Assembly (NCBI RefSeq): GCF_000003195.3 | Contig: NC_012870.2 | Coordinates: forward strand, 31,400,769 to 31,464,768 | Reading direction: 5' to 3' | From: Sorghum bicolor | Lineage: Eukaryota > Streptophyta > Magnoliopsida > Poales > Poaceae | Length of the DNA: 64,000 nt | Shown here: positions 1 through 11,800 of the stretch, piece by piece | How the letters are laid out: each line of letters starts with the position of its first letter | Numbering within the stretch: the first letter of the stretch is position 1 | Position numbers and translations under genes: made by a program | Notes under the pieces: generated by a model | The model's database searches: none | Told to the model about the DNA's origin: nothing | What the model saw: the letters and a program-made list of their open reading frames with translations, nothing else

Positions 1-622
1 ATGAGATGATATGTTGTATGAATGAGATGATTTTACTGAATTTTATTTGAATGAAAACTATGAATCTGTTCTCAAACGCATGATAAAAATTATTTTAGTG
101 AATTTTATTTGAATCAAAACTGTAATTTAAACTATGAATCTGTTGTGGCCCAAATACATGATAAAAATCATTTTAGTGAATTTTATTTGAACCAAAACTA
201 TGATAGTGGGCATAAATCTCATGATAAGTCCCAAAAGATTCATATTGAACTTCAATCGGAACTTCTCTTGACCTCGGTTCCCAAACGCATGCCCACGAGA
301 AATACGTACCTCTCGCCAAACGTACTCCTACATCTACACTTGTTGTACTTCGATCGACGAAACACATGCGCTCACGAAACGTACACTTTTTAAAAATCAA
401 ACAATTTAAAAATTTTATGACATTTCTATAAAAGATATAAATATTATTAGATTAATTATTTATATATTTTTATACTATAAATTTACTTGAGACATAATTA
501 AAAACCTTGTTGTGTATAGTTGAACTTGAATATAGAAAGCACAAGTTACTTTAATTTAAATAAAAATTAGAATTTATTCCATTACTTTAATTTAAATAAA
601 AATTAGAATTTATTCCATTACT
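1..622. repeat. AT-rich flank with degenerate short repeats
   Basis: No gene is visible here. Positions 29-215 hold three degenerate copies, roughly 80 bp apart, of a block centred on gaattttatttgaa. Positions 546-581 and 582-617 are a perfect 36-bp tandem duplication. The open frames on both strands are short, overlap each other and match nothing I recognise. The stretch may be part of the CACTA transposon that continues after 27348, because similar sequence around ttagtttatgttagccctta flanks element B on both sides. Confidence 0.6.
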
Positions 623-1260
623 ATCCTGTGTTGTAATTAGTTAGTAGGGATAGATATTGAGATGAGATGTATAATTTCTATTTTATAATTTATTTTTTGT
701 ATTATATAATTTATATGATATAATTTATCCTGTGTTGTAATTAGTTAGTAGGGATAGATATTGAGATGAGATGTATAATTTCTATTTTATAATTAATTTT
801 TTATATTATATAATTTATATGATATAATTTATCCTGTGTTGTAATTAGTTAGTAGGGATAGATATTGAGATGAGATGTATAATTTCTATTTTATAATTTA
901 TCTTTTATATTATATAATTTATATGATATAATTTATCCTGTGTTGTAATTAGTTAGTAGGGATAGATATTGAGATGAGATGTATAATTTCTATTTTATAA
1001 TTTATCTTTTGTATTATATAATTTATATGATATAATTTATCCTGTGTTGTAATTAGTTAGTAGGGATAGATATTAAGATGAGATGTATAATTTCTATTTT
1101 ATAATTTATCTTTTGTATTATATAATTTATATGATATAATTTATCCTGTGTTGTAATTAGTTAGTAGGGATAGATATTGAGATGAGATGTATAATTTCTA
1201 TTTTATAATTTATCTTTTGTATTATATAATTTATATGATATAATTTATCGTATGTTGTAA
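623..1260. repeat. 104-bp tandem repeat array, about six copies
   Basis: The block starting atcctgtgttgtaattag recurs at 623, 727, 831, 935, 1039 and 1143, exactly 104 bp apart, with a diverged partial copy at 1247. The unit is more than 75 percent A+T. The copies are nearly identical, which implies recent expansion or homogenisation. No ORF spans the array. It ends about 55 bp before element B. It could be a minisatellite within a CACTA transposon or an intergenic one. Confidence 0.9.
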
Positions 1261-1313
1261 TTAGTTTATGTTAGCCCTTAGTTGTAATTAGTTTATTGTT
1301 ATATATGTATCTT

Positions 1314-1772
1314 TGTCGACGAAAGCTGGTCGGCAGTCTACCTTGGGTTATACCCACGGTAGTAGTTTATCGGTAGACGGTGCGCAAACTACGAACTCGA
1401 TGGTGACGCAAGACACGGACAAGCTTTTTATCCAGGTTCGGCCGCCGAGCTGGCGTAATACCTACGTCCTGCGTCTGGTTGTATTGATTTGTGTTGAGAG
1501 AATATGATGTCTAGGGGGGTCCCTTGCCTCTCCTTATATAGTCCGGAGGGCAGAGTTACATATCTGGAAACTAATCCTAGTCGGTTACAATTGCCATAGA
1601 TAGTTCGATATCAATTCCTATTCTAACCGACTAGAATCCTGCTTGATCTCCACGTCTTGTTTCCTTGCGCGAAACTCCAAGCTATCGGATCAAACCTTGA
1701 GCTTGTCTCGTAATGGGCCAAGCCTCCTGGCCCAAGTCTAGCCGTAAGGGTATAGGGGTCTATACCCCCACA
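1314..1772 (-). repeat. 3' LTR of element B
   Basis: This 459-bp LTR begins TGTCGACGAAAGC and ends TATACCCCCACA on the plus strand, giving the TG...CA termini. It matches the copy at 26889-27348 with about four substitutions and one missing base. A TATATAAGG box on the minus strand lies near 1532-1540. Short open frames inside it are not genes. Confidence 0.95.
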
Positions 1773-2117
1773 GCTAGTCCCCGAGCACCATGTATTGTGA
1801 TGTAACACGTCGTCTTGAGCTTCTTCGATAAGTGAAGCTTGACGTCTTCAGTAAACAAAAAAGTCGCCCGAGCAGTTGCAACGGTACTTTGACCAACTCA
1901 AAAAACAGTTGATCAACATTGACATCGAAGAAGCTGGTTGTTCGAAGAATGCATGGTGCTCTAAATTAAAAAAGATTTCTTTCCTGGTGAAGTGTGCCCA
2001 CTTTACTTTTAAGAAAAGTATAAACCTAAAAAAAGCAAGCATATTCACCGCAAGGTGAAGTGTACCCACTTAGTCCCCGAGCCTGGTAGTAGGTGACGTA
2101 GGTACGTGGTGCCAGGG
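1773..2117 (-). other. PPT and spacer of element B, left of element A
   Basis: On the minus strand CTCGGGGACTAGC (1773-1785) abuts the LTR and sits where the polypurine tract must be. The rest is non-coding spacer that aligns with 46978-47322 in element C. A second PPT-like copy (tagtccccgagcc) is near 2070. The stretch ends with the pentamer caggg (2113-2117), duplicated at 16234-16238 on the far side of element A. Confidence 0.75.
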
Positions 2118-3161
2118 TGTCGGTGTTTTTCCCCCGGGGGGTCACACCAACGAGTAAATTTGTATGCGTGCTCCCCTTTCCGGATGGTGATGCAAGAAGA
2201 CACAGAGATTTATCCTGGTTCGGGCAAGAGAAGGCCCTACGTCCAGCGGGGGGAGAGAGTTTGTATTATCTTGCACCTAAGTGCTTGTACAGGGGCGAAT
2301 ACAAGCGTGGTATGAAGTGTGTAGCTCTACTACGTGTGTGTGTTCTTGTGTTGTGATCTGTCCCTCTTCTATTCCTGAGTCCCTCCTTTTATAGCTCCAA
2401 GGAGAGACACAGGGTACATGCATAGATGTTAGAGTAGGGATCGATAGCCGCATGGAGCGCTGACCTACTCGAGGCTTCCGTACGGCATGGCCTCGAGCCG
2501 TCCCATCTTGATAGCTTGGTGATGATTACGCGTGCTCCTGCGTGCTGCCCTGCCAGCCGCCTTGTGCTGGTTCTGAGGTCGCATGCTCGTATGGTATGGT
2601 GGCAGATCCGGCGGAGCAGCTGTGGTGTTGTCAGTCGACGCCCGACTTGTCCCTGGGAAGGGACCTTGTTCGGTCGAGGGTCGGGCGCCGCGTAATATGC
2701 TGATATCTGGAGCGCTGACCTTGGGTGTCTCGAGGGGGTCCCGATTAGACGTTCCATCCTTGTTTCCTGTGTCCTGACTCGCCCTGGGTCGTTCGGTGGG
2801 AAGGCTGCAAAAAGAACGATGGGACAGAAGCTTGCTCCCTATCACGCCTTCTGTGACCTGTGTGTTAGGTGGGGAAGCGTCAGGTGCATTTAATGCTTCG
2901 GCTCGCGTGCGCGCGTCGGGCGGCGGACAGTGTCCTCACGCCCGGCACATCTCGGTTCGCTCGAGCCCGCTTCCGTCATCGAGGGCAGTCGTCGTTCGAG
3001 TCCTGAACCGATTCGCTCGAGACTATTTCCGTCTTCGAGGCTGCGACTGTCGATGGCGGCGCATACGTAAGATTAGAGCGTCGAATTAAGGGTCTCGACC
3101 TTCGTACGGGCAATCTCATAATGTGCATTGCTGAGGGTACCCCTAACCGATACCCTCGACA
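2118..3161 (-). repeat. 3' LTR of element A
   Basis: On the plus strand this 1044-bp LTR starts TGTCGGTGTTTTTCCCCC and ends CCCTCGACA, just before a polypurine-type run read on the minus strand. The first 576 bp match 15338-15913. A TATAAAAGG box on the minus strand lies near 2385-2393. The right edge rests on the CA terminus and the adjoining tract, because the other LTR is cut by the gap. Confidence 0.9.
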
Positions 3162-3925
3162 GTAGCCCCCGAGCCTTCATTCGAGCGCTAGCGCTCGAAT
3201 GGAGGTTTTGATTTACGGTCGAATTTTCGTGGGGGCGCGCGAGCGACCCCGCGGGGTAGCCCCCGAGCCCTCGGAGGAGTTTTTGACTCCTTCGAGGGTT
3301 ATGTTGTCTAATTCGCAGAAACGCTTTCGACACCAGTGGTGGAAGATTCTGACTGGCTCGTTTTTGCCCGTGGGTTTCGACGTACTCCCGATAGAGCGAG
3401 CGTCTTTCATCCCAAATTGAGTTCCTAGCGGGTAGTCCAAGTGAGAACCTGTGCCCCTTTCGAGGGGGGTCAGCTGTAGCCCGGAGGCGTCCTCATAAAG
3501 CAGGGTCGACGTGGTCGGGGATACTGGTCTCATTCGATAGAGTCCAGCGGCTCGATGCCTCCCTTCGGGGGGATTCCTCTCGACTGTCTCGACCCTACCT
3601 TGAACATCACCAGCGAGTCCTCGAGGCGGGCCTCGATCTTCGACCGCTCGCTGGGGATCCCTGGCTCTGGCGCTCGAGATCGGCTGTCGAACCCTTTCAG
3701 CGGGCCAGCCATCGACCTCCCGAGACTTTTGCGGTTATGTCCCTTGGCTTACGAGGGAAGGAAATGGTCGTGGCGGTTCGCCTTTCTGCCCGTTGGGCGC
3801 GTCTTTTTAGGCGGATGACGTTACGTTACCGTATCGGCGAGGAATTCGGAGAGTCCGGCCTGCGAGGAGAGAGAGAGAGCTGTCAGGCGGCGCATTTATG
3901 GGGGGAGTTACCTTACTTCTCGGAT
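3162..3925. other. PPT and spacer between A's 3' LTR and the antisense promoter
   Basis: On the minus strand GGCTCGGGGGCTAC (3162-3175) is the polypurine tract candidate. Near copies of gtagcccccgagcc recur around 3258. The spacer is GC-rich and full of TCGA and CTCGAG. No conserved reading frame was found. Several overlapping open frames on both strands arise from the CG-rich composition. Confidence 0.65.
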
Positions 3926-3956
3926 CTGTCCGTTGGCGGACAGCTGCCTATAAATA
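3926..3956 (+). promoter_or_regulatory. Promoter of antisense gene A: palindrome plus TATA box
   Basis: CTGTCCG-ttgg-CGGACAG (3926-3943) is a perfect inverted repeat with 7-base arms. It is followed 5 bases later by TATAAATA (3949-3956). The first in-frame ATG is at 4089, so the 5' leader would be about 100 nt. Genes B and C have the same arrangement with different palindromes. Confidence 0.7.
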
Positions 3957-4088
3957 TGTCGTCGCGTCACCGCCGTTCCTCTCCCTTCCGCCTTCTCGCT
4001 CTCGTTCCTTTGCTGCCTTTGCTTTCTCGTCATCTCACGCGCACACGCCCCCTCGAGCCGTAGCGAACCCACCGCCCCGTCAGCCGAG

Positions 4089-7000
4089 ATGCCTGTAAGA
4101 CTCGTCGCCGCCGATGACTGGCGCCCGTCGTCGATGACGGAGCGCCGGCTGTTAGAGCTCGAGAAGGAGGGACTGCTGCGCCGCCGCACCTCGCTGTCGT
4201 CGCCAGAGTGGATCGCGCCGCCAGCGAGCCACAGGGCGCCTCAGCCACCCGAGGGCTACGTGGTGTCGTTCGCCAAGTTTCACCGCCACGGTCTGGGTGC
4301 GCCTCCAAGCCGCTTCATGCGGGCCCTCTGCTTCCATTATGGGGTGGAGCTGCAGCACTTCTCTCCGAACGCCATCACCGTGGCGGCGGTCTTCGCCGCC
4401 GTGTGTGAGGGCTTCCTAGGGATGATGCCACACTGGGAGCTGTGGCTCCACCTCTACAGGGGCGAGCTGTTTCACGCCTCCACCGGAACCACGGGCGTGA
4501 GGAAACCCGTACGGGCGGGTTGCCTCAATCTGGTGCAGAAGACGGGGAAGACGGACCGGCCGCGGGAGTACATCCCGGTAGGGTTGTCGACCAACCACGC
4601 CGGTTGGGACTCCCAATGGTTCTACCTGCGGAACGACGACAACCTCCTTCCTTCCTACTCGGGCCGTCTGATCTTGGAGCGCCCGGCGGACGGGACTTAC
4701 GGCGTCGTCCAAGCTCATCAGCCTCGGCTCGACCCTCTCCTCGACGCCCTGAAGAAGCTTCGCCAGGAAGGTTTGACCGCCGCCCTTGTCCTCTCGGCCG
4801 TCCATCATCGGAGAGTTCTCCCTCTGATGTCACGACCGCTGAGGATGGACGAGATGGGCCCTGGCGTCTCGTCTCGGGACCTCGAGGCATGTCGGATGTC
4901 CAGCGAACCTCCGGCGGACGATGAAGTCGCGGCCCGAGTCAGGGCCGCAATTGCCGGTGATTTTAAGCCGGAGCATGTCAACGGCTTCCCCATGAGGCCT
5001 GACGCAGGCTCGATCGATCTGGTACGCTTTCTTCTTACGCGCACCCTCGATTCTGGGTTTCTCTTATTCCCTCTCTTTCTTCTAAGTTTTGGCAGGGTCG
5101 AATTGATGTCCGGTCCTCGAGGCCTCCGGTAAAGGAGGACGAGGTCGATCGCGACAAGCGGCGCCAATCCGCCGAGAAGCTGAAGTCTGCCAAGGACTCC
5201 GCAAAGAAGGGGGAGAAGAAGAAGAACCTCGACCGCCAAGCATTAGAGGCGCGTCGAGCCAAATCCAGGCAGAGGGGGGAACCTGAGGAAGAATCCCCCA
5301 ACGATGATGATGACGACGACGAGAGTAGCGACGACTCCGAGGGGATGGCGTCGCGCCTTGATCGGATCCTCGAGGGCCCGCCTCGAGGTGACGTCGACGC
5401 CCCCCGGACGGAGGCGCCGGAGGAGGGTCCGAGCGGATCTCGTCGTCCCCGGCCCGACGCTCCTTCCGCGCTCAAGGCGGGCCAAGACGCACCGCGCCCT
5501 CCCCTGGCGCCCAGGGAGAGCGGTCCGGCTAGGTCCCAGGCGTCGGGGCCGCTAACTCGCGGTCGCGCTGCGGCCTCTGAGAAAGGGGACGCCGGTCGTA
5601 GGAGCGCGAGTCCCGGCGCCCGCCAGGCGGGGACTGACGTACCTAGGCCAGTTTCTGCCCCCGAGGGGCCTAGCGCCCCGACGCGGGGTGGTTCGAGGCC
5701 CGCTGGTCGGGTAGGCGGAAGGCGGGCCGTTCTGCCCGTGGGGTAAGCCCTTTTGTTGTTGCGGTCTTTGTCCCCCCATTCTTTCACCCTTCCTCACATG
5801 CCGACTTTTTCTCAGGCTGAAACGGACCCTCGAGCAGGCCCAACCATCGATGGCCAAGAGGCTCAGAACAGGTGCCGCCTCCACGGAACCAGGTTCGTAG
5901 TTAATTCCTGGGTGTCGCGATATTCTTACGTCGGTTATCATAACGTCTGACCCTCACCCTTTGTTTTGTAGGCCCGTCAAGCACCCAACCTTCAGTCGGC
6001 GTTGAGATGGCTTTGCCTCGTCCCGCGCCTACTCCGCCGCCACCGACTCATGATGCGGCCCCCCAGATGCGAGCGTCAGAGGGAGCCCCCGAGCCCTCTC
6101 GATTGGGGGTCGAGGGGGAACCCATCACCATCAGCGATACGTCTGATGGCAACGAAGCGTCTGGGGGCGCTCGACCTATGGAGGAAGAAGCGTCGACTCC
6201 CAACGTCGCAGGACGGACTCCCTGGCCCGCAGGCCTTCGAGTCCTTGAGGCGCAAAGGAAGATGGTGGAGGAGGAGGGGCGGGAGCGCGAGGCGACGCAG
6301 CCGTCACTGGAGCAGCAGCAGCAGCAACCTCTGCCGGAGGAGCAACTGCAGCATCAGCAGGAGGAGCAGCAGCAACAGCTGGGGCAGCAACAGCAGCTGG
6401 GGGGCCAGGAGAACGAGCCGCTCGAGCCCCCGCCTCAAATTTTGGCCGAAACGGCGCCGCTGGCGTCGCAAGAGCCCGGCGATCAAGAGGGAGATTTGCC
6501 GGTGTACGGGCCTCCTACCCCAGCGTGGCTCCTCCCGGGGGCGCCTGCCGCGATCCGGGCAGAGTCGGGGCGAGCGGACGGAGTGGTGGCGCTCGCCTGC
6601 ATGATGCGCACCCCTACCGACCCCGAGTCCGAGATCAAGGGGACACTCTACGGCATGGACGGGATCGCCCCAGGGTTCCTCCGGGAGCGTCGAGCGTGGG
6701 AGGACCGTTTTCCCTCTGAGGAAGACGAGATCGGATCGTCTGGGAGCAAGGACGGTACGTGGAAGACGGTGGACGACGACGGCCGGTTCCCTTGCCTCGC
6801 CGACCTGTTCTTGCGCCATGGGGGTTCCCTCGAGACCGTCGAGAACTTCCTCCGCGGCGTCAAGGTGCGGGCCGATCGGGAGATGGAGAACTGGTGCCCC
6901 GATCGGATTCGTATCCGAGCTTCCAGCGACCCGTCCGAGCCCAATATCTTCCTCGATGACAAGAAGGAAGTCGAGAAGTGGGAGCACGTCGAGGAGCTCC

Positions 7001-8346
7001 GCCTTTGGATGAAACACGTGGTGGGGCTCCTATCGGACGTCATCAACAACGGGCTCGGGCCCGCTTATTTTGTAAGTGTTTCTCGAGCTCCAATCGTCGT
7101 GGTGCTTTCGGGTCTCCGTGTTCTAATCCCCCTGGCCCCTGATTCGCAGGATATGAAAGAGACCTCTCGCATCAAGTCTAGCTTCATACATGCCACGAGG
7201 GGCGGATGGGAGCAGCTTCCCCTCCTCAAGGATCAACTCCTCGAGTCACAGGAAAAGCTGCTTAAAGCTTACAAAGATCTTATAGCACTCGAGGAGGAGA
7301 AGAAGGTGAGGGAGGCTGCTTTGGCCGAGGCCCGAGAGGTCTCGAAGAAGGCGGAGGAGGAGGCGGTGCGGCTACGGGAGCGGGCTCTTACGGTCGAGGA
7401 GGCCGCGTCCAGAGCCCGGGAGGAGGTCCTGTCCCACAAGGGCATCATTGCGGACTTGGACAAGGAGAAGGGCCTTCTCCAAACCGACCTGGACTCCCTC
7501 CGCGATACCTTCCAGAAGATGAAGGTGGCGTACGTGGACAATGAGGTCGCCAGGGGTGCCGCCGAGGACGCAAAAAAGAAAGCCCTCGAAGACCTCGAGA
7601 TGGAGCGAGCTCGGTCCCGCAGTCTCTCTGACGACGTCGAGCGTCTGAAGGGAGAACTGCTAGAGAAGAGTGGAGCCGTCGAAGATCTCCGCGTCGCCAA
7701 TACTGAGCTGACGCGCTCCAACAGAGAGATCGAGCGTGCCAATACCAGATTGGTTGGCGAGAACACGGCTCTAGAGGAGAGCATCAAAGGTATGTTCCCT
7801 TTGTCGAATTTCCTTTTCGAGGTGTGCTTGAGTTTTTTCTAAAGCTCCTTTGTATTGGTATTTGTAGGGCTCAAAGACGAACTTCTGGCCGCCCAAGCCG
7901 AGGCTCGCAACGCCAAGGCTCAACTCGAGGCTGAGGTTGCTTTGAACCGTCGAGTGCGGACGGCGATAAGCGATCTCTCGACCTCCTGGGAGGTCGAGCC
8001 TATGGATGAGTCGAGGGAGGACGCCCGAGGCGACGCCCTGATCGACCAGTTGTGCTACATAGGCGCAGCGCTGCGAGATCGGGTGCGGGATGCCCTCCAC
8101 GTCGGGGTAAAGCGGGCGATGGCGGTCGTCTGCTCGGGCTTCTCCTATGACATGGAGGTGGTGTCTCATGGCTTCGTCACCGACATCTCCAAGACCGACG
8201 CGGAGAACGAGGAGAGGCTCCATGCCTTGATCGACGACGCGGAGGCTCCTGGAGAAAGGTTGGCCAAGCTCTTCGAGCCTGAGGTGCTCCCTCCTGAGGC
8301 TAGCTCGGGCGGAGGTGAGGGTGGCGAGGATCGTACCATGGACTGA
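4089..8346 (+). CDS. Antisense gene of element A, PF04195-type protein, 1291 aa, six exons
   Basis: Predicted exons are 4089-5021, 5096-5742, 5816-5892, 5972-7071, 7150-7789 and 7868-8346. All junctions are GT-AG and the joined frame is open and divisible by three. Residues about 58-125 match the plant 'putative gypsy type transposon' domain (FAKFHRHGLG, FSPNAITVAAVF, CEGFLGMMPHWELW). Further shared blocks with gene C include WFYLR and RRVLP. Exon 2 is charged, with an acidic D/E/S run. Exon 4 has a glutamine-rich stretch (nt 6310-6415). Exons 5-6 are a long Glu/Lys/Arg coiled coil. No signal peptide or membrane segment is evident. It runs opposite to gag-pol, between pol and the 3' LTR. The function is unknown; a structural or regulatory element protein is a guess. 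Confidence 0.8.
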
Positions 8347-8898
8347 GGCCTGCGAGCCTGCTTGGGGTGCCTGGGGCCCCTTGTATAAAACTTAGTTAAT
8401 CCTGTTTCTAAGCGATACAGTATTTTTGTGGTTGTTAAATGTTTGTTTGTCTTTCCACTCGAGGTTCTTTTATTTCTTTTGCACCTACACATGTGTTCCT
8501 TGTTCGATTTTTCGTAAAACACAGCTTCGATCGCCTCGAGGGTGAGGGAGTGAGTAGAGTTTCCATAGCCCGGGGGCGTAGGTGTTCTCAGGCTCGCTAT
8601 CCTTCGGTCCTCGAGGGGCTCGAGGCGCCTCGACTACTCGATCGTTCAAGGTTTACTAAGTAGGAAAGAGAGAAACTTTTTGGCTTTTTCGACGCTTGGG
8701 GAGGGGTCGTCCCTCTGGTAGCCCCCGAGGGGGTGCGGACTATGATGGGTCATGGTCGGCATCCCCTTTTAACGTCGAGACTATAATTCGTAACTATTTT
8801 TGGTACAGAAAGAAACTGCTCGAGGGAAAGACTTTATTTATTCATGCGTTCATTTACAAAGTCTTCGTACAAAAAGTAGGATCGTAAATCTAGGACTT
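8347..8898. other. Convergent spacer between antisense gene A and pol
   Basis: Two genes converge here, the plus-strand antisense gene ending at 8346 and the minus-strand pol ending at 8899. AT-rich stretches such as tgtataaaacttagttaat (near 8381) may serve as 3' processing signals. No clean AATAAA was seen. A PPT-like gtagcccccgagg occurs near 8719. No gene is supported. Confidence 0.5.
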
Positions 8899-11800
8899 CT
8901 AGGGGTAGAATCGACGTAGCTGTTCGATGTTCCATGCGTTGGTGAAGACTGCCCCCTTTTCGTCCGCCAATTTGTACGTTCCTGGCTTAAGGACCTCGGC
9001 CACCACATACGGGCCTTCCCAAGGTGGGGTTAGCTTGTGGCGTCCTTGGTTGCTTTGCCGGCGTCGTAGGACAAGGTCGCCTACGTTGAGGTCCCTCTTG
9101 CGCACGTGCTTGTCGTGGTAGCGTCGGAGTCTCTGCTGATATCTAACAGAGTTGAGGAGGGCCATGTCTCGAGCCTCCTCGAGTTGGTCGACCGCGTTTT
9201 CTTGAGCTTCTTTGTTCGATTGCTCATTGTAAGCCTTGAGTCGAGGCGACCCATACTCGAGGTCTGTGGGGAGGATAGCCTCAGAGCCGTAGACCATAAA
9301 GAACGGGGTGTATTTGGTGGCCCTGCTCGGCGTTGTCCTTAGGCTCCATAGGACCGAGGAAAGCTCCTCGACCCATCTCTTGCCGAATTTCTTCAATCGA
9401 TTGTAGATCCTTGGCTTGAGTCCTTGCAAAATCATGCCGTTGGCACGCTCGACCTGGCCGTTAGTTCGAGGGTGGGCTACTGCGGACCAGTTCACACGGA
9501 TGTGATGCTGATCGCAGAAATCCAAGAACTTTCTGCCAGTGAACTGGGTGCCGTTGTCGGTGATGATGACATTGGGGATCCCAAATCGGTGGATGATGTC
9601 GGAGAAGAAAAGGACGGCCTGCTCGGAGCGGATGTTAGTGATGGGTCGAGCCTCGATCCATTTGGAGAACTTGTCAATAGCCACCAGCAAATGGGTATAC
9701 CCTCCTTTCGCCTTTTGTAGAGGTCCTACTAAATCGAGCCCCCACACCGCAAACGGCCAGGTGATGGGGATCATCTGAAGAGCGTGGGCGGGCTGGTGCG
9801 TCTGTTTGGCGTAAAATTGGCACCCATGACACGAGCGTACGAGCTCGATGGCATCCGCCACGGCCGTTGGCCAGTAAAAGCCTTGCCGAAAAGCGTTTCC
9901 TACAAGGGTCCGTGGGGCGGCGTGGTGGCCACAAGCCCCCGAGTGCAGGTCGTCGAGGAGTTTTCGGCCTTCCTCTATGGTGATGCAACGCTGTAAGATC
10001 CCCGTCGGGCTCCGTCGATATAGCTCGTTGTCTTCACCATAGATCACATATGATTTGGCCCGTCGAGCGATACGACGAGCTTCTGTCCTGTCTTCTGGCA
10101 ACTCACCGCGGATAAGGCAGTCGAGGAACGGTGTGCACCAATCGAATGGTCGACCCGGTCGTCGTTCTATTTCCATCACCTCTTCCTCCATCAAGAGCGC
10201 ATCGACAGCATTGGTTGGTTGGGCGATGGTGGTACCGGCGCCAGCCCCCGTGCCTAGGTCGACGGATGGCTCGTGTAGATCCTTTGAGAATACATCAGGC
10301 GGCACCGTGCCTCTGGTAGATGCAATCTTGGCGAGTTCGTCGGCTGCCTCGTTGTAGCGTCGAGCGACATGGACGAGCTCGAGGCCGTGGAATTTGTCTT
10401 CGAGTCGACGCACCTCCTTGCAGTATGCTTCCATTTTTGGGTCATGGCAACTCGAGGCTTTCATTACCTGGTCGATGACGAGTTGGGAGTCACCTCGGAC
10501 GTCGAGGCGTCGGACTCCTAACTCAATAGCGATCTTGAGACCGTTGACGAGGGCCTCATATTCTGCGACATTGTTAGATGCGGCGAAATGAATCCTGATT
10601 ATGTACCTCATGTGGACGCCCAAGGGTGAGATGAACAGTAGGCCGGCCCCGGCCCCAGTTTTCATGAGTGACCCGTCGAAATACATTGTCCACAGCTCCG
10701 CCTGGACCTGAGTCGGGGGAAGCTGGGAGTCCGTCCATTCTGCGACGAAGTCTACCAGGGCTTGCGATTTGATGGCCTTTCGAGGCGCGTAAGTGAGAGT
10801 CTCGCTCATGAGCTCGACCGACCACTTCGCTATCCTTCCCGTGGCCTCCTTGCTCTGGATTATTTCGCCCAAAGGGAAAGAAGAGACCACCGTGATAGGA
10901 TGACCAAGGAAATAATGCTGTAATTTACGGCGGGCAAGGATTACGGCGTAGATTAGCTTCTGGATTTGGGGGTAACGCGCCTTGGTCTCCGAAAGCACCT
11001 CGCTGACGAAATAGACCGGCCTTTGGACTGGCAGCGCGTGACCCTCCTCTTGTCTTTCGACCACCACCGCCGCGCTGACGACCTGGGTCGTCGACGCGAT
11101 GTAGAGGAGCAGCGGTTCCGCAGGTTGAGGTGGAACCAGGACTGGTGCCGAAGTCAGCGTCTTTTTCAGCTTTTCAAGTGCTTCCTCGGCCTCGGGGGTC
11201 CAAGAAAAACGCTCGACCTTCTTCAGGAGTCGATATAATGGTAATGCCTTTTCTCCTAGTCTCGAGATGAAACGGCTCAGAGCCGCCAGGCACCCCGTGA
11301 CTCTCTGGACACCCTTGATGTCTCGGATTGGCCCCATTTTTGTGATGGCCGAGACTTTCTCGGGGTTGGCCTCGATACCGCGCTGTGAAACAATGTATCC
11401 TAAGAGCATGCCTCGAGGCACGCCGAAAACGCACTTCTCGGGATTAAGCTTGATCCGGCTGGTGCGTAAGCAGCTGAAAGCAACCTCGAGGTCCTGGATC
11501 AGGTCTCCTCGTTGCTTTGACTTGACGACAATGTCGTCGACGTAGGCCTCGACCGTTGAACCTATATGTTCGCCAAATACGTGGAGCATGCAACGTTGAT
11601 ACGTGGCTCCCGCGTTTCGAAGCCCAAATGGCATGGTCACGTAGCAATACATCCCGAAAGGCGTGATGAAAGAGGTCGCGAGCTGGTCGGACTCTTTCAT
11701 TTTTATTTGGTGATAACCAGAATAAGCATCAAGGAAAGAAAGGGTTTCACATCCCGCGGTAGAATCGACAATCTGATCAATGCGTGGTAACGGAAAAGGA

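Noticed and set aside
109..400. Overlapping open frames on both strands near the window start
   Set aside because: Short, mutually overlapping, no motif, in AT-rich repeat DNA.
1313..1507. Open frame of 64 codons repeated at 26858, 46518 and 58069
   Set aside because: It is LTR sequence of the B/C family and recurs only because the LTR recurs. It lacks an ATG and spans the LTR border.
2117..2356. Open frame at the LTR start of element A, also at 15301-15576
   Set aside because: LTR sequence, no ATG at the start, and it overlaps the LTR leader of the element.
2389..2845. Minus-strand frames of about 120 codons in the LTR of A
   Set aside because: High-GC LTR with many chance frames; no conserved domain and no counterpart in other elements.
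5035..5787. Minus-strand frame of 250 codons opposite exon 2 of gene A
   Set aside because: Shadow of the plus-strand exon in CG-rich sequence; Arg/Ser/Gly-rich with no motif. The plus strand has splice sites that join in frame.
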